Of a DNA stretch of 64,000 bases, positions 25,798 through 34,583 are shown one piece after another (positions within the stretch are counted from its first letter, which is position 1; every line of letters starts with the position of its first letter). The translations under genes and the position numbers were made by a program. Source of the stretch: Rhizobium aethiopicum. GTDB lineage: Bacteria; Pseudomonadota; Alphaproteobacteria; Rhizobiales; Rhizobiaceae. The stretch spans positions 81,738 to 145,737 of the forward strand of contig NZ_JACIFV010000016.1 of NCBI RefSeq assembly GCF_014197535.1. The letters run 5' to 3'. The notes below the pieces were generated by a model that made no database searches, had not been told where the DNA came from, and worked only from the letters and a program-made list of their open reading frames with translations.

Positions 25798-27324
25798 TCA
25801 CTCCTCCCAATAAACCCCCGACAGCACATTGGACGGGATCGGCTCGTTTTCCCACAGCCCCTTCAGTTTCCTGTCCCAGACGCCGAGTTTCGGCATGACG
25901 AAGAGGTAGAGCGCCGGCACGTCCTCGGCGAGGATCTTCTGCGCTTCGCCGTAGATCGCATTTTGGGCGGCGGGATCGGCGGTCTCCTGGACCTTCTTCA
26001 TCAGCGCGTTGAAGGCCGGGTTCCGGTAGTTGAAATAATAGGGATCGCGTGCGTAGATGTCGATGTCGAGCGGTTCGGCATGAGCGACGATCGTCATGTC
26101 GAAGTTGCGATCCTTCATGACGTCCTGCACCCATTTCGCCGGAAATTCGGTCGGCTCGATGTTCATCGTCACGCCGATTTCGGCAAACATCGCCTGCATC
26201 ACCTGGGCGCTACGCGGCGCATAGGCCATTTGCGGCGATTTGATCGTGAAGGTGAAACCGTTGGGGTAGCCGGCCTCGGCTAGCAGCGCCTTCGCCTTGT
26301 CGACATCATAGGGCAGTACGCCGGTCATGTCCTTGTAACCCGGATCGTTCGGCGTGTAGTGGCTGCCGATCGGCGTGCCGAGGCCGGACCATGCGCCGTC
26401 GATCACCGTCTGCCGGTCGATCGCCATCATCAGCGCCTGGCGGACGCGCCTGTCGTCGAAGGGCTTTTTGGCATTGTTCATGCCGGCGACGACCTTGAGT
26501 TCGGTATTGCCGATCTTGGTGACGAGCCTGGCATCGCCGTCGAAGGAACTCATCAGCTCGGGTGCGGCAAATTCCGGAAAGGCATCGAGATCGCCGGATT
26601 TCAGCGCGGCCGCCTGCGCTTGCGGATCGGCAATGAAGCGGAAGGTCACCTTGTCGAGCTTGGCGGACGCATCCTTGTTCCAGTAGTCGCCGTTCCTGGC
26701 GAGTTCGACCCTGTCGCCCTTCGTCCAGCTGGCGAACCTGAAGGGACCGGTGCCGATCGGCGTCACTTTGTCGTTGTCGGCCGTCTTCGGGGCGACGATG
26801 ACAGATGCCGGCCAGCCGAGCCAATAGATCAGGCTGCCGGTCGGTGCCGAGAGATGCAGCACCAGCGTTTCCGCATCCGGCGTCTCGATCGAGGCGATCG
26901 AGGCGAAGAAGCGCTTTTGCGGATTGACCGAATCCGCGCCGCGGGCGCGGTCGAGCGCAAATTTGGCGGCGGCGGCATCGAAGGCTTCGCCGTCATGGAA
27001 TTTGACGCCGGTCCGCAGCTTGAAGGTATAAGTCAGGCCATCGGCCGAAATCTCCCAGCTTTTCGCCAGCTGCGGCTGGACCTTGCCGGTCCGATCGACC
27101 GTCACCAGCCCCTCGAACACATTTTGCCAGGTGACCTGGCCGATCGCGACCGGAGCGGCGATCGTCGGGTCGAGGCCTGTTGGTTCGACGCTCATGCCGA
27201 GATTGAGGGCGGTCTTGGCCGCTTGCGCCGGTGTCATTGCCGTCATCATGAGACCGGCCGACAGGGCAGCACCAAGGGAAAGCCGGCTGATGAAGCGCGC
27301 CGAAGACGCAAACGATACCTTCAT
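25798..27324 (-). CDS. Peptide/opine-type ABC transporter solute-binding protein
   Basis: A 508-residue periplasmic binding protein (SBP_bac_5 / DppA family). The signal peptide ends at AQA. Family blocks are SVEPTGLDPTIAAP, the lid TYTFKLRTGVKFHDGEAFDA, and IGTGPFRFASWTKGDRVELA. The ligand is probably a peptide, glutathione or opine, but the sequence does not decide. Three consecutive ATG codons (27330, 27327, 27324) lie behind a GGGGG ribosome site; the last fits spacing best. It follows the DmpA-like peptidase by 113 bases and precedes two permease genes. Confidence 0.92.
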   Translation of the reverse strand: MKVSFASSARFISRLSLGAALSAGLMMTAMTPAQAAKTALNLGMSVEPTGLDPTIAAPVAIGQVTWQNVFEGLVTVDRTGKVQPQLAKSWEISADGLTYTFKLRTGVKFHDGEAFDAAAAKFALDRARGADSVNPQKRFFASIASIETPDAETLVLHLSAPTGSLIYWLGWPASVIVAPKTADNDKVTPIGTGPFRFASWTKGDRVELARNGDYWNKDASAKLDKVTFRFIADPQAQAAALKSGDLDAFPEFAAPELMSSFDGDARLVTKIGNTELKVVAGMNNAKKPFDDRRVRQALMMAIDRQTVIDGAWSGLGTPIGSHYTPNDPGYKDMTGVLPYDVDKAKALLAEAGYPNGFTFTIKSPQMAYAPRSAQVMQAMFAEIGVTMNIEPTEFPAKWVQDVMKDRNFDMTIVAHAEPLDIDIYARDPYYFNYRNPAFNALMKKVQETADPAAQNAIYGEAQKILAEDVPALYLFVMPKLGVWDRKLKGLWENEPIPSNVLSGVYWEE

Positions 27325-27437
27325 CATCATATCCCCCGGCACATGATTCGGTCCGCACCAGCTCGTCGAAAATACATCAGCGCCAGGATCTGCATTCACG
27401 TGTCTCCGCCATTTTATCAGATTGCGACCCTATTCAA

Positions 27438-28433
27438 TCAACCGCGCTGGGGATAGCGGTCTCGCCATGCTATTTGCGCGCCTTCGGCCGGAAGGGCGCT
27501 CGCCATATAGATGCCGCGCGCGATTGCCCGCGCCATGACGATGGTGGCGAGGTGGCAAAGTTCCATCAGGCTTGCCATGTCGTTTCTGGAATGTTTGGCG
27601 GTCGAAGCGGCAAAGACGGTATCGCCGTCGAGCGGCAGATGGGCCGGCAGTAGCGCCCGGGCAAGGCCGTCATGACCGGCGAGCGAAAGCCGATGCGCTT
27701 CCGCCTTCGTCAGCTGCGCATCGGTGACGACAGCGCCGATCGTCGTTGCCGGCGTGCTCATCCCCTTGAGCCGCATCCGGTGATCGGTCGTCGCAGGCAG
27801 CCCTAGCCCGCCGAATTCGCCGTCTCTCTCGAAGGGTGCCGCCCAGAAATGCGGCCCGTCGCCGATCGTTGCCGAACCGAGCGCATTGACGGCGACGATC
27901 GCGGCGATGCGATGGCCGGCGCTGCTGACGGCAGTGGCCGAGCCGAGCCCGCCCTTGAAAGTGGCCGTTGTCGCCCCTGTGCCGGCGCCGGCGGTGCCGA
28001 GCGCGAATACGCCCTTCGTCGCGGCCTTCAATGCCGTATAACCCATCTCACGATAGGGAGAGTGAAGACCCCAATCCTTGTCGCCGCCGTTGAGCAGGTC
28101 CATCAAGATCGCTTGCGGCACGATCGGAATCTTGACGGGCCCGACTGCAAAGCCACGGCCAGCTTCGCGCAATCCCGCCTGCACGCCGCCGGCCGCATCG
28201 AGTCCGAAGGCGGAGCCGCCCGAGAGCACGAAGGCATCGACGGCACCGACGGTCATTGACGGGTCGAGCAGGTCGGTGTCGCGTCCGCCCGGCGCGCCGC
28301 CGAGCACCGTGCCGGATGCGACCGCCGGCTCGTCGAAGACGATGACCGTGACGCCGGATCCCAGCGCGAGGTCGGTCGCATGGCCGACGGAAACGCCTTC
28401 GATGTCGGTGAGCAGATTGAGAAGATCGGGCAA
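27438..28433 (-). CDS. S58 family peptidase (DmpA / beta-aminopeptidase-like)
   Basis: A self-cleaving Ntn-type aminopeptidase of the DmpA/P1 family, 331 residues. Visible blocks are ITDIEGV-type N-terminus (LTDIEGVSVGHATD), VLSGGSAFGLDAAGG, and the autocleavage region IVAVNALGSATIGDG, where the nucleophilic Ser follows Gly. These enzymes release N-terminal D- or beta-amino acids, or L-residues, from small peptides. No ATG fits the N-terminus; a TTG at 28433 with AGGA seven bases upstream gives the expected start. Its position before the peptide transporter suggests a shared peptide-use pathway. Confidence 0.85.
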   Translation of the reverse strand: MPDLLNLLTDIEGVSVGHATDLALGSGVTVIVFDEPAVASGTVLGGAPGGRDTDLLDPSMTVGAVDAFVLSGGSAFGLDAAGGVQAGLREAGRGFAVGPVKIPIVPQAILMDLLNGGDKDWGLHSPYREMGYTALKAATKGVFALGTAGAGTGATTATFKGGLGSATAVSSAGHRIAAIVAVNALGSATIGDGPHFWAAPFERDGEFGGLGLPATTDHRMRLKGMSTPATTIGAVVTDAQLTKAEAHRLSLAGHDGLARALLPAHLPLDGDTVFAASTAKHSRNDMASLMELCHLATIVMARAIARGIYMASALPAEGAQIAWRDRYPQRG

Positions 28434-28481
28434 GGGCTGATCCTGGTGACGCTGATGCGGCCGATAGGACTGCAATTGCCT

Positions 28482-28518
28482 TAAAAAAACAAGACCGGCC
28501 CTGTTGGCAGGACCGGTC
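28482..28518 (-). terminator. Rho-independent terminator after the 64-residue hypothetical gene
   Basis: On the minus strand a ten-pair stem (ACCGGTCCTG / CAGGGCCGGT with one wobble and a four-base loop) is followed by TTGTTTTTTT. It lies 42 bases beyond the stop at 28560 and upstream of the DmpA-like gene, so it isolates the two. Confidence 0.8.
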
Positions 28519-28559
28519 ACATCAGAAAAGCCGCGAAAGTCGGTGGCGGCCGCATGCTG

Positions 28560-28754
28560 TCAGGCATGAAGCGGCTTCGGATGACGGCGGGTCAACAGGT
28601 CGTGGATGGCCAGCCGCACCTCGTCGGGCGAACCGAACCGCTGCTCATCGAGGTCGTGGACGTGGAATTTCACGGCGATGAACTTCAGCCGGTCCTCGTC
28701 GGGGATAACGATGCCGACGGGAACGCCTGCATATTCGATAACTTGCTTCTTCAT
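28560..28754 (-). CDS. Small conserved-looking hypothetical protein, 64 residues
   Basis: A short acidic/basic soluble protein starting MKKQVIEYAGVPVGIVIPDE and rich in charged residues, with the pieces FIAVKFHVHDLDEQRF and VRLAIHDLL. No membrane segment or known motif is seen. The ATG at 28754 has a GGAG site eight bases away, and a strong terminator follows, which together support a real single-gene transcript. I do not recognise the family. Confidence 0.65.
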   Translation of the reverse strand: MKKQVIEYAGVPVGIVIPDEDRLKFIAVKFHVHDLDEQRFGSPDEVRLAIHDLLTRRHPKPLHA

Positions 28755-29274
28755 AGATAGAACTCCTGCCGCGCGGGCATGCGCAGCCATGGCGAATTGA
28801 CTTGTCTGGTACCGTTGAAAGGAGGACGAACGTCACATTCGACAGTTCGGGCGGGAGAGGGCGCCCGGACGGTCATTGCCAAGCACAGATCGCCCAAGGA
28901 GAGTGGCGAGAATATCGATGTCTATCATGTCTCGTTCCTTTCGTTGGCGTTGCGCTCGATGGTCCCGGAAGAGCCCGGGCCGGTGATGGCTGTCTTCAAT
29001 ATCGACTAACTTAGTAGAGATTACCTGACGGCCTGTCGGAAACATATTCCGAAACGTGTCAAAATATCGACGATCCGAAAAAATTCATTCCATCCTGGCC
29101 CGAACTTACAGAAAGAAACATATCAGCTCTTCGTAAAATTCGCATGACAGAATCGAAACTCTTTCGATCGCCGCAGCAGAAATAGGAAGTCTGTCTGATT
29201 CCGGCAATGGGCCTCGTCGTTTAAAATCGAGATGCCTCGAAATGACCGATTTGGTTAACGCCTGAGAGCATGGA
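28755..29274. other. Intergenic region without a recognisable gene (520 bases)
   Basis: Only short, poorly supported reading frames occur here, on both strands. The first part must hold the promoter of the 64-residue gene. The remainder is AT-richer than the neighbours (for example around 29035-29230) and shows no terminator, RNA gene or repeat that I can identify. Confidence 0.5.
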
Positions 29275-32202
29275 TCACCAGCCTTCCTGGAGCACCTTTT
29301 CCAGCATGTCTGCGAAGAAATCCGCGCTTTCGATACTGAGGCAGAGCGGCGGCTTGATCTTCAGCACATTTTGGTGATCGCCGGTCGGCTGCATGATGAT
29401 GCCGAGCTCGAGAAGCCGGTCGCAGATCGCCGCGGTCTCTTCTGTCGCCGGCTCCAGCGTCGTTCTGTCGCGGACGAATTCCAGTCCGAGATAGAGACCC
29501 ATGCCATGGACGGCGCCGGCGATCGGATGCCGGTCGATCAGCGCGGCAAGCCGGGCCTTCAGATGATCGCCGACCGTTCGGGCGTTGTCCCGCAGCTTCT
29601 CGTCGGCCATGATGTCGAGCACCGTTATGCCGGCGACGCAGCTGACCGGGCTGCCGCCGGTGGAGGAGAAGAAAGGCCCTTGCTTCTCCAGCGACTGTGC
29701 AATCTCCCGTCTGGTGATGACGGCGCCGAGCGGATGGCCATTGCCCATGCCCTTGGCGACGGTGATGATGTCGGGCACCACCCCCTGCTGTTCGAAGCCC
29801 CAGAAATAATGGCCGAGCCTGCCGTACCCGACCTGCACCTCGTCGGCGATGCAGAGCCCGCCGCGGGCGCGCACCTCGGTATAGATCTCCTTGAGGTAGC
29901 CTTCCGGCAACGGAATGCCGCCGGCATTGCCGTAGACCGATTCGCAGATGAAGCCGGCAAGGCCCTGGCCGCCGGCGTCGATCGTCTCGAGCACCGGCAT
30001 GACCGTGGCAAGATACCTTGCCGCCGTGTCGGGTCCGCGAAACGCGCCGCGATAGGTATTCGGCGAAACGGCCGCATGCACCCAATCCGGTCGTGTGGTC
30101 AGCGCCAGCGGATTGTCGGCGATCGACGTGGAGACGGCGTCGCTCGCCGCCGACCAGCCATGATAGGCTTCGAGCAGGCAGAGCATGTTGCGGGCACCGC
30201 TATGGGCTTGCGCCAGCCGAATCGCCAGATCGTTTGCCTCCGAGCCGCTGTTGACGAGGAAGACCGCGTCGAGGCCATCAGGCGCGAGCGCCGCGAGACG
30301 TTCGGAAAATTCCGCAATCGCCGCATAGTGGAAGCGTGAATTCGTATTGAGCCGCAGCCATTGGGCGCTGATTGCCGCCGCCATCCTGGGATGGCCGTGG
30401 CCGAGAATCGTGACATTGTTGACCATGTCGAGATAGGCGCGGCCCTCGACATCGAACAGGTACTCCCTCCAGCCGCGCTCGATCTGCGGCGGCGCGGCAT
30501 AATAGTTCTTCTGGGCGCTGGCGAAATGGGCTTGCCGCCGGACGAGCAGTTCGGCGGTCTCCGGTTGCGGCGCATCCGCTCCGAGGCTCAAAAGGGGCGA
30601 AGGCGAGGGGCAGAGAACCGACCAGGCCGCTGCCTCGCGCGGCGTGGCGAAGAGCGGGGGCTCCAGGCTTGCGACGCTGCAGAGCTGGAGGCGCAGCCCG
30701 CCAAGCGACGACGCCTCTCCGAAAACCGAACCGAGCGGATCCCCGGCGGCAAGCACGGCGCCATCCTCGACCAAAGGGTCGAGGCCGTCGAGATGCAGGG
30801 TCATGCTGTCGTCCGTCAGCGTCAGATGCTGGTCCTTCCAGCCGATACGGCCGGCAAAGGGCGCCGCGACCGCGCTTCCTGCGGCAAGGCAGATGTCGAC
30901 ATGCAGGGCGAAGGTCGCCTGTGCCCTCGCGTTTCCAAGGGCAGCGCGGGAAAGCCGATATTCACCATAGCGCGTCGCCGCCGTGCCGTTTTCGGTTGCA
31001 GCCCGGGCAAGCAGCCGCCAGTCCATATCGGCGTCCAGCCAGTTGCCTGCGGAAAAATACGCACTTCGTACGCCAAGATCGACATAGGCGATCGCAGCCG
31101 GATCGATATCGGGCAGCAAAGGCAGCCATGCTGATGCCGACGGGGCGGCGACATCCGCGCCGGCCGCCTTGAGGATGGCGGCTTCCATGAGTTCGAAGGG
31201 AACCGACATCACCGTATCGAAGATTGCCCGCTCGCGGTCGAGATTGCTGCGGACATAGTCGTTATCGGGATCGATCGACATCTGCTGTTCGCTGCTGGCG
31301 ACGAGGATGACCGCGCGGGCGACGATCAGCGGCCAGAGCGCCTTCAGTTCCTCGTCGATCAGCGGGTAGATCGCCTGATAGGCAGTGACGGCGGGCAGGA
31401 TATGAAACGGATCGCCATTCGCCTGATGCAGCAGCGAAGCGCAGGTGACGGCAAGGTCGCCGACCAGCCAGCCGCGGATGATGTCGCCGAAATCGATTAC
31501 GCCATCAGGGATCGTGTGGCCATGGGCGTCGCGATGGCCGACGACATTGTCGCCGGTGACGTCGTGATGGACCGCCTGGAGCCGAAGCGACGGCGCCAGG
31601 GGCTGAATGCGGCGAACGGCCATCACCATGGTTTTGGCGATCCGGTCACGGGCAGCGCTGTCGGTGATGGCGGACAGCAGCTGGACGGCGACAGGTCCGG
31701 CACGTCGCAAATCCCACTGCAGGCTGCGGTCGAGGCCGGGATGGTCGAAATCGGCAAGCGCCTGCGCCAGCCTCGCACAGAGCGCGCCAATCGCCGCGAC
31801 GGACGCCGGCGCCAGATATCTCATCTCCGTCAGCCCCTGGCCTTCCAGAAATTCCAGAAGCCGGACCTGGTAGCCCCGCCCGCGCACGGTAAGGGCGACG
31901 ATCTCCCGCCCGTCATTCGTGGCGATCACCTTCGGAACGCGTGGCGCATCCTGCCGGCTCTTGAGGTGATGGAGCGCCGCATTCTGCGCTTCCAGCTCGC
32001 GGGTCTCGTAGGCGGCATGGCAGAACTTCAGGACGTATCGACCGCGATCGCTGTCCACGCGGTAGTTCCGATCCTGCTGGCTGCCGAGTTCAGTAAGCGT
32101 GCCGGACAGGCTGTAATGGCCAAGAAGGATTTCTTCCGCGTCGGCAACGGTGACGTCGGGACGCGGCAGCGTCATGCGATCAACAAGCGCCTCGTCCGTC
32201 AT
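29275..32202 (-). CDS. Three-domain fusion: APH-type kinase, M23-like domain, class III PLP aminotransferase/phospho-lyase
   Basis: A 975-residue fusion. Residues about 25-300 form an aminoglycoside-phosphotransferase-like kinase with the catalytic AVHHDVTGDN and metal-binding VIDFGD. Residues about 420-510 resemble a LytM/M23 domain (ALHVDICLAAGSAVAAPFAG), but the zinc histidines are incomplete. Residues about 540-975 are a class III PLP enzyme with VNSGSEANDLAIRLA, CIADEVQVGYGRLG and Lys817 in the cofactor motif VAKGMGNG. In vertebrates a related kinase and PLP lyase act in sequence on hydroxylysine, and a related lyase acts on phosphoethanolamine. A kinase-lyase role on an amino alcohol is therefore an attractive inference; the substrate is unknown. 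Confidence 0.85.
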   Translation of the reverse strand: MTDEALVDRMTLPRPDVTVADAEEILLGHYSLSGTLTELGSQQDRNYRVDSDRGRYVLKFCHAAYETRELEAQNAALHHLKSRQDAPRVPKVIATNDGREIVALTVRGRGYQVRLLEFLEGQGLTEMRYLAPASVAAIGALCARLAQALADFDHPGLDRSLQWDLRRAGPVAVQLLSAITDSAARDRIAKTMVMAVRRIQPLAPSLRLQAVHHDVTGDNVVGHRDAHGHTIPDGVIDFGDIIRGWLVGDLAVTCASLLHQANGDPFHILPAVTAYQAIYPLIDEELKALWPLIVARAVILVASSEQQMSIDPDNDYVRSNLDRERAIFDTVMSVPFELMEAAILKAAGADVAAPSASAWLPLLPDIDPAAIAYVDLGVRSAYFSAGNWLDADMDWRLLARAATENGTAATRYGEYRLSRAALGNARAQATFALHVDICLAAGSAVAAPFAGRIGWKDQHLTLTDDSMTLHLDGLDPLVEDGAVLAAGDPLGSVFGEASSLGGLRLQLCSVASLEPPLFATPREAAAWSVLCPSPSPLLSLGADAPQPETAELLVRRQAHFASAQKNYYAAPPQIERGWREYLFDVEGRAYLDMVNNVTILGHGHPRMAAAISAQWLRLNTNSRFHYAAIAEFSERLAALAPDGLDAVFLVNSGSEANDLAIRLAQAHSGARNMLCLLEAYHGWSAASDAVSTSIADNPLALTTRPDWVHAAVSPNTYRGAFRGPDTAARYLATVMPVLETIDAGGQGLAGFICESVYGNAGGIPLPEGYLKEIYTEVRARGGLCIADEVQVGYGRLGHYFWGFEQQGVVPDIITVAKGMGNGHPLGAVITRREIAQSLEKQGPFFSSTGGSPVSCVAGITVLDIMADEKLRDNARTVGDHLKARLAALIDRHPIAGAVHGMGLYLGLEFVRDRTTLEPATEETAAICDRLLELGIIMQPTGDHQNVLKIKPPLCLSIESADFFADMLEKVLQEGW

Positions 32203-32321
32203 GACACCCCTCTCGCAGCATGATTCGATTACCCCTTAAGCGAGATAATCAAATACTTGCCGCTGGCAGGCAACGGGAGATTGTTGTCTGCCAGCAAAAG
32301 AGATGCGCGGCCTCGGCCGAC

Positions 32322-33206
32322 TCACCCCATCCGTTCGGATGCGTAGCTTCCCGGGCTGGCCGGGAAGACCACGGTGCGGTTGCCGTTGATGAAGGTGCGA
32401 TGATGGATATGGGCGTGGATGGCGCGCGCCAGCACCTGGCTTTCGACGTCGCGGCCGATCGAGACATAGTCGTCGGGCGACTGCGCATGGGTGATGCGGG
32501 CCGTGTCCTGCTCGATGATCGGGCCTTCGTCGAGATCGGCGGTGACGTAATGGGCGGTGGCGCCGATCAGCTTGACGCCGCGCTGATAGGCCTGCTTGTA
32601 GGGGTTGGCGCCCTTGAAGCTCGGCAGGAAGGAGTGGTGGATGTTGATGATCTTGCCCGACATCTGCCTGCAGAGCTGGTCGGAGAGAACCTGCATGTAG
32701 CGGGCAAGCACGATCAGCTCGGTGCCGGTCTGCTCGACGAGATCGACGAGCTGGGCTTCGGCCTGCGGCTTGTTCTCCTTCGTCACCTTGATGTGGTGGA
32801 AGGGGATGTCGTGGTTGACCACAACCTTCTGGTAGTCGAAATGGTTGGAGACGACGCCGACGATATCGATCGGTAGCGCCCCGATCTTCCAGCGGTAGAG
32901 CAGGTCGTTGAGACAATGGCCGAAGCGCGACACCATCAGCAGCACCTTCATGCGGCTTTCGCTGTCGTGGAAGTCGTATTCCATGGCGAAGGGCGCGGCG
33001 ACGGCGGCAAAATCGGCGCTGATCGCGGAACCGGAAAGTCCTTCCTCCGAAATGAAGCTGACGCGCATGAAGAACCTGCCGGTATCGAGATCGTCGAACT
33101 GTGAGCTGTCGACAATGTTGCAGCCCTTGTCGGCCAGATAACTCGAAATCGCCGCAACGATGCCGCGCGTCGATTTGCAGGATACCGTCAATACATAGCT
33201 TTTCAT
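32322..33206 (-). CDS. purU: Formyltetrahydrofolate deformylase
   Basis: A 294-residue enzyme that hydrolyses 10-formyl-tetrahydrofolate to formate and tetrahydrofolate. An N-terminal ACT domain (LTVSCKSTRGIVAAISSYLA) is followed by a formyltransferase-fold catalytic domain with NIHHSFLPSFKGANPY, TAHYVTADLDEGPI and the catalytic Asn-His-Asp set (KIINIHHSFLP, DEGPIIEQD). The start at 33206 is the natural one; an open frame continues 81 bases upstream without family sequence. It probably balances one-carbon units. Confidence 0.95.
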   Translation of the reverse strand: MKSYVLTVSCKSTRGIVAAISSYLADKGCNIVDSSQFDDLDTGRFFMRVSFISEEGLSGSAISADFAAVAAPFAMEYDFHDSESRMKVLLMVSRFGHCLNDLLYRWKIGALPIDIVGVVSNHFDYQKVVVNHDIPFHHIKVTKENKPQAEAQLVDLVEQTGTELIVLARYMQVLSDQLCRQMSGKIINIHHSFLPSFKGANPYKQAYQRGVKLIGATAHYVTADLDEGPIIEQDTARITHAQSPDDYVSIGRDVESQVLARAIHAHIHHRTFINGNRTVVFPASPGSYASERMG

Positions 33207-33512
33207 GTCTCTCCCTCTTCCCTCTTGGAGGCCGCAGCCCGTGCTTAGATCAAAGCCCGTGCCGCGAACAGGCCGGCGCACTTTCATTTATGCGACAAAT
33301 TGCAAGATAAACCATCACGTTCCTGCAAGTTCTCTCATCGCGACATCAGCTTAGGAGAAGTTGCTCAAAACGCTGTGCCGCCAGCGCCGCCCGGATGTGT
33401 ATTCTCGCCTTCAGTGAATGAAATTAAAGCATGTCGCTGAAAGCTGATGAGCAATTTGCGACATCGAGAGGCGAGAAACCAAGGATGTGGGGCGGAACGT
33501 GAATTCGAAGGG
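33207..33512. other. Non-coding gap between purU and the acyltransferase gene
   Basis: About 305 bases upstream of purU, AT-richer than the flanks in its middle part. It should contain the purU promoter. I see no convincing terminator, operator or RNA gene, and the short reading frames here look like chance. Confidence 0.4.
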
Positions 33513-34529
33513 TTAGGCCGGCGGACGGACTGCCACGGCCACCTTCCGGCGCGGCGTGGTGATTTCATGGACGATTGCGCCGCCGATTGACGACAGCACC
33601 AGCCCCAGGATCACGAAGAGCACCGGCTGCTGCAAGATGCCGATCGGCAGGCGGTCCGAAGCCACCCTCAGGAAAGCGAGCGTGAAGGCGTGGGTGATAT
33701 AGATGCTGTAGGAGCAGTCGCCGAGATAGTTCAGCCATCCCAGAACCCGCAGCCGGGAAAAGTCGATGGAAACTGCCCCGTAGATGATGAAGATCGCCGG
33801 AATGCCCCAGGCGTAGAACCGGCTCTCCGGCGGCATCAGCGCTTCGTTGATGAAGAGGAACACAAAACCGGTGGCCAGTGCCGCCCATGCCCAGCGGTTC
33901 GGCAGAAGCACCTTCTGCTCGTAAAGCCAGCCGAGCACGACGCCGGCGAGAAATTCAAGCATGATCGGTTCGCCATAGAACCTGGTGGCCGTCGTTTCCG
34001 GCAGCAGCCGGCAGGCAATCAGGATCACGGCAAAGACGGCAAACATTACCGGGATCCGGCGGGTTTCCGAGAGCGGCAGCAGCAGCGCAAACATGAAATA
34101 GAAGAACATTTCGTAATTCAGCGTCCAGCCCGGCACGACGATGGGGGTGATCGTGCTTGGATCGGCGGCATTGGCCCATGGCAGAAAGAGCAGCGAGGCG
34201 ATGAGATGCGGAAGGTCGAACACCGTCGATTTCAGCAATGACGGGGCAGCCAGCGCCACGATAGCCGAAAACAAGGTTGCCAGCCAATAGAGCGGCACGA
34301 TCCTCCTGATGCGGCGGCGCGCGAAATCGATGGAACTGATCGCGCGCCCGCTCGTCGTCAGCCACATCACGAAACCGCTCAGCACAAAGAAGATATCGAC
34401 GCCGGTTTCGCCATAAAGAAAAGCCGTGGCGTCGACGGCGGGATTGACCTTGGCAAGCTGCAATATCGCATGGAAATAAACAACCATCAGCGCCGCAACC
34501 GCGCGCAGATATTGAAGCTGGACAAGCAT
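33513..34529 (-). CDS. Acyltransferase 3 family membrane protein (ExoZ-like)
   Basis: A 338-residue integral membrane protein with about ten hydrophobic helices. Acyltransferase-3 blocks include LQYLRAVAALMVVYFHA with the catalytic His near residue 20, the RRRIRRIVPLYWLAT loop, and VVPGWTLNYEMFFY. Such proteins add acetyl or other acyl groups to exported polysaccharide. It is the last gene of a minus-strand unit behind a polymerase-like gene and a GH5 glycanase, so decoration of the same polymer is likely. Confidence 0.88.
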   Translation of the reverse strand: MLVQLQYLRAVAALMVVYFHAILQLAKVNPAVDATAFLYGETGVDIFFVLSGFVMWLTTSGRAISSIDFARRRIRRIVPLYWLATLFSAIVALAAPSLLKSTVFDLPHLIASLLFLPWANAADPSTITPIVVPGWTLNYEMFFYFMFALLLPLSETRRIPVMFAVFAVILIACRLLPETTATRFYGEPIMLEFLAGVVLGWLYEQKVLLPNRWAWAALATGFVFLFINEALMPPESRFYAWGIPAIFIIYGAVSIDFSRLRVLGWLNYLGDCSYSIYITHAFTLAFLRVASDRLPIGILQQPVLFVILGLVLSSIGGAIVHEITTPRRKVAVAVRPPA

Positions 34530-34583
34530 CTGATGTCTTGCTCCTCGGGCTCGCGGACGCCGGTTTCCACCGTGCCGCTGCGG

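Noticed and set aside
28779..29045. Short frames on both strands in the gap upstream of the 64-residue gene
   Set aside because: No ribosome sites, no conserved motifs, and they overlap each other.
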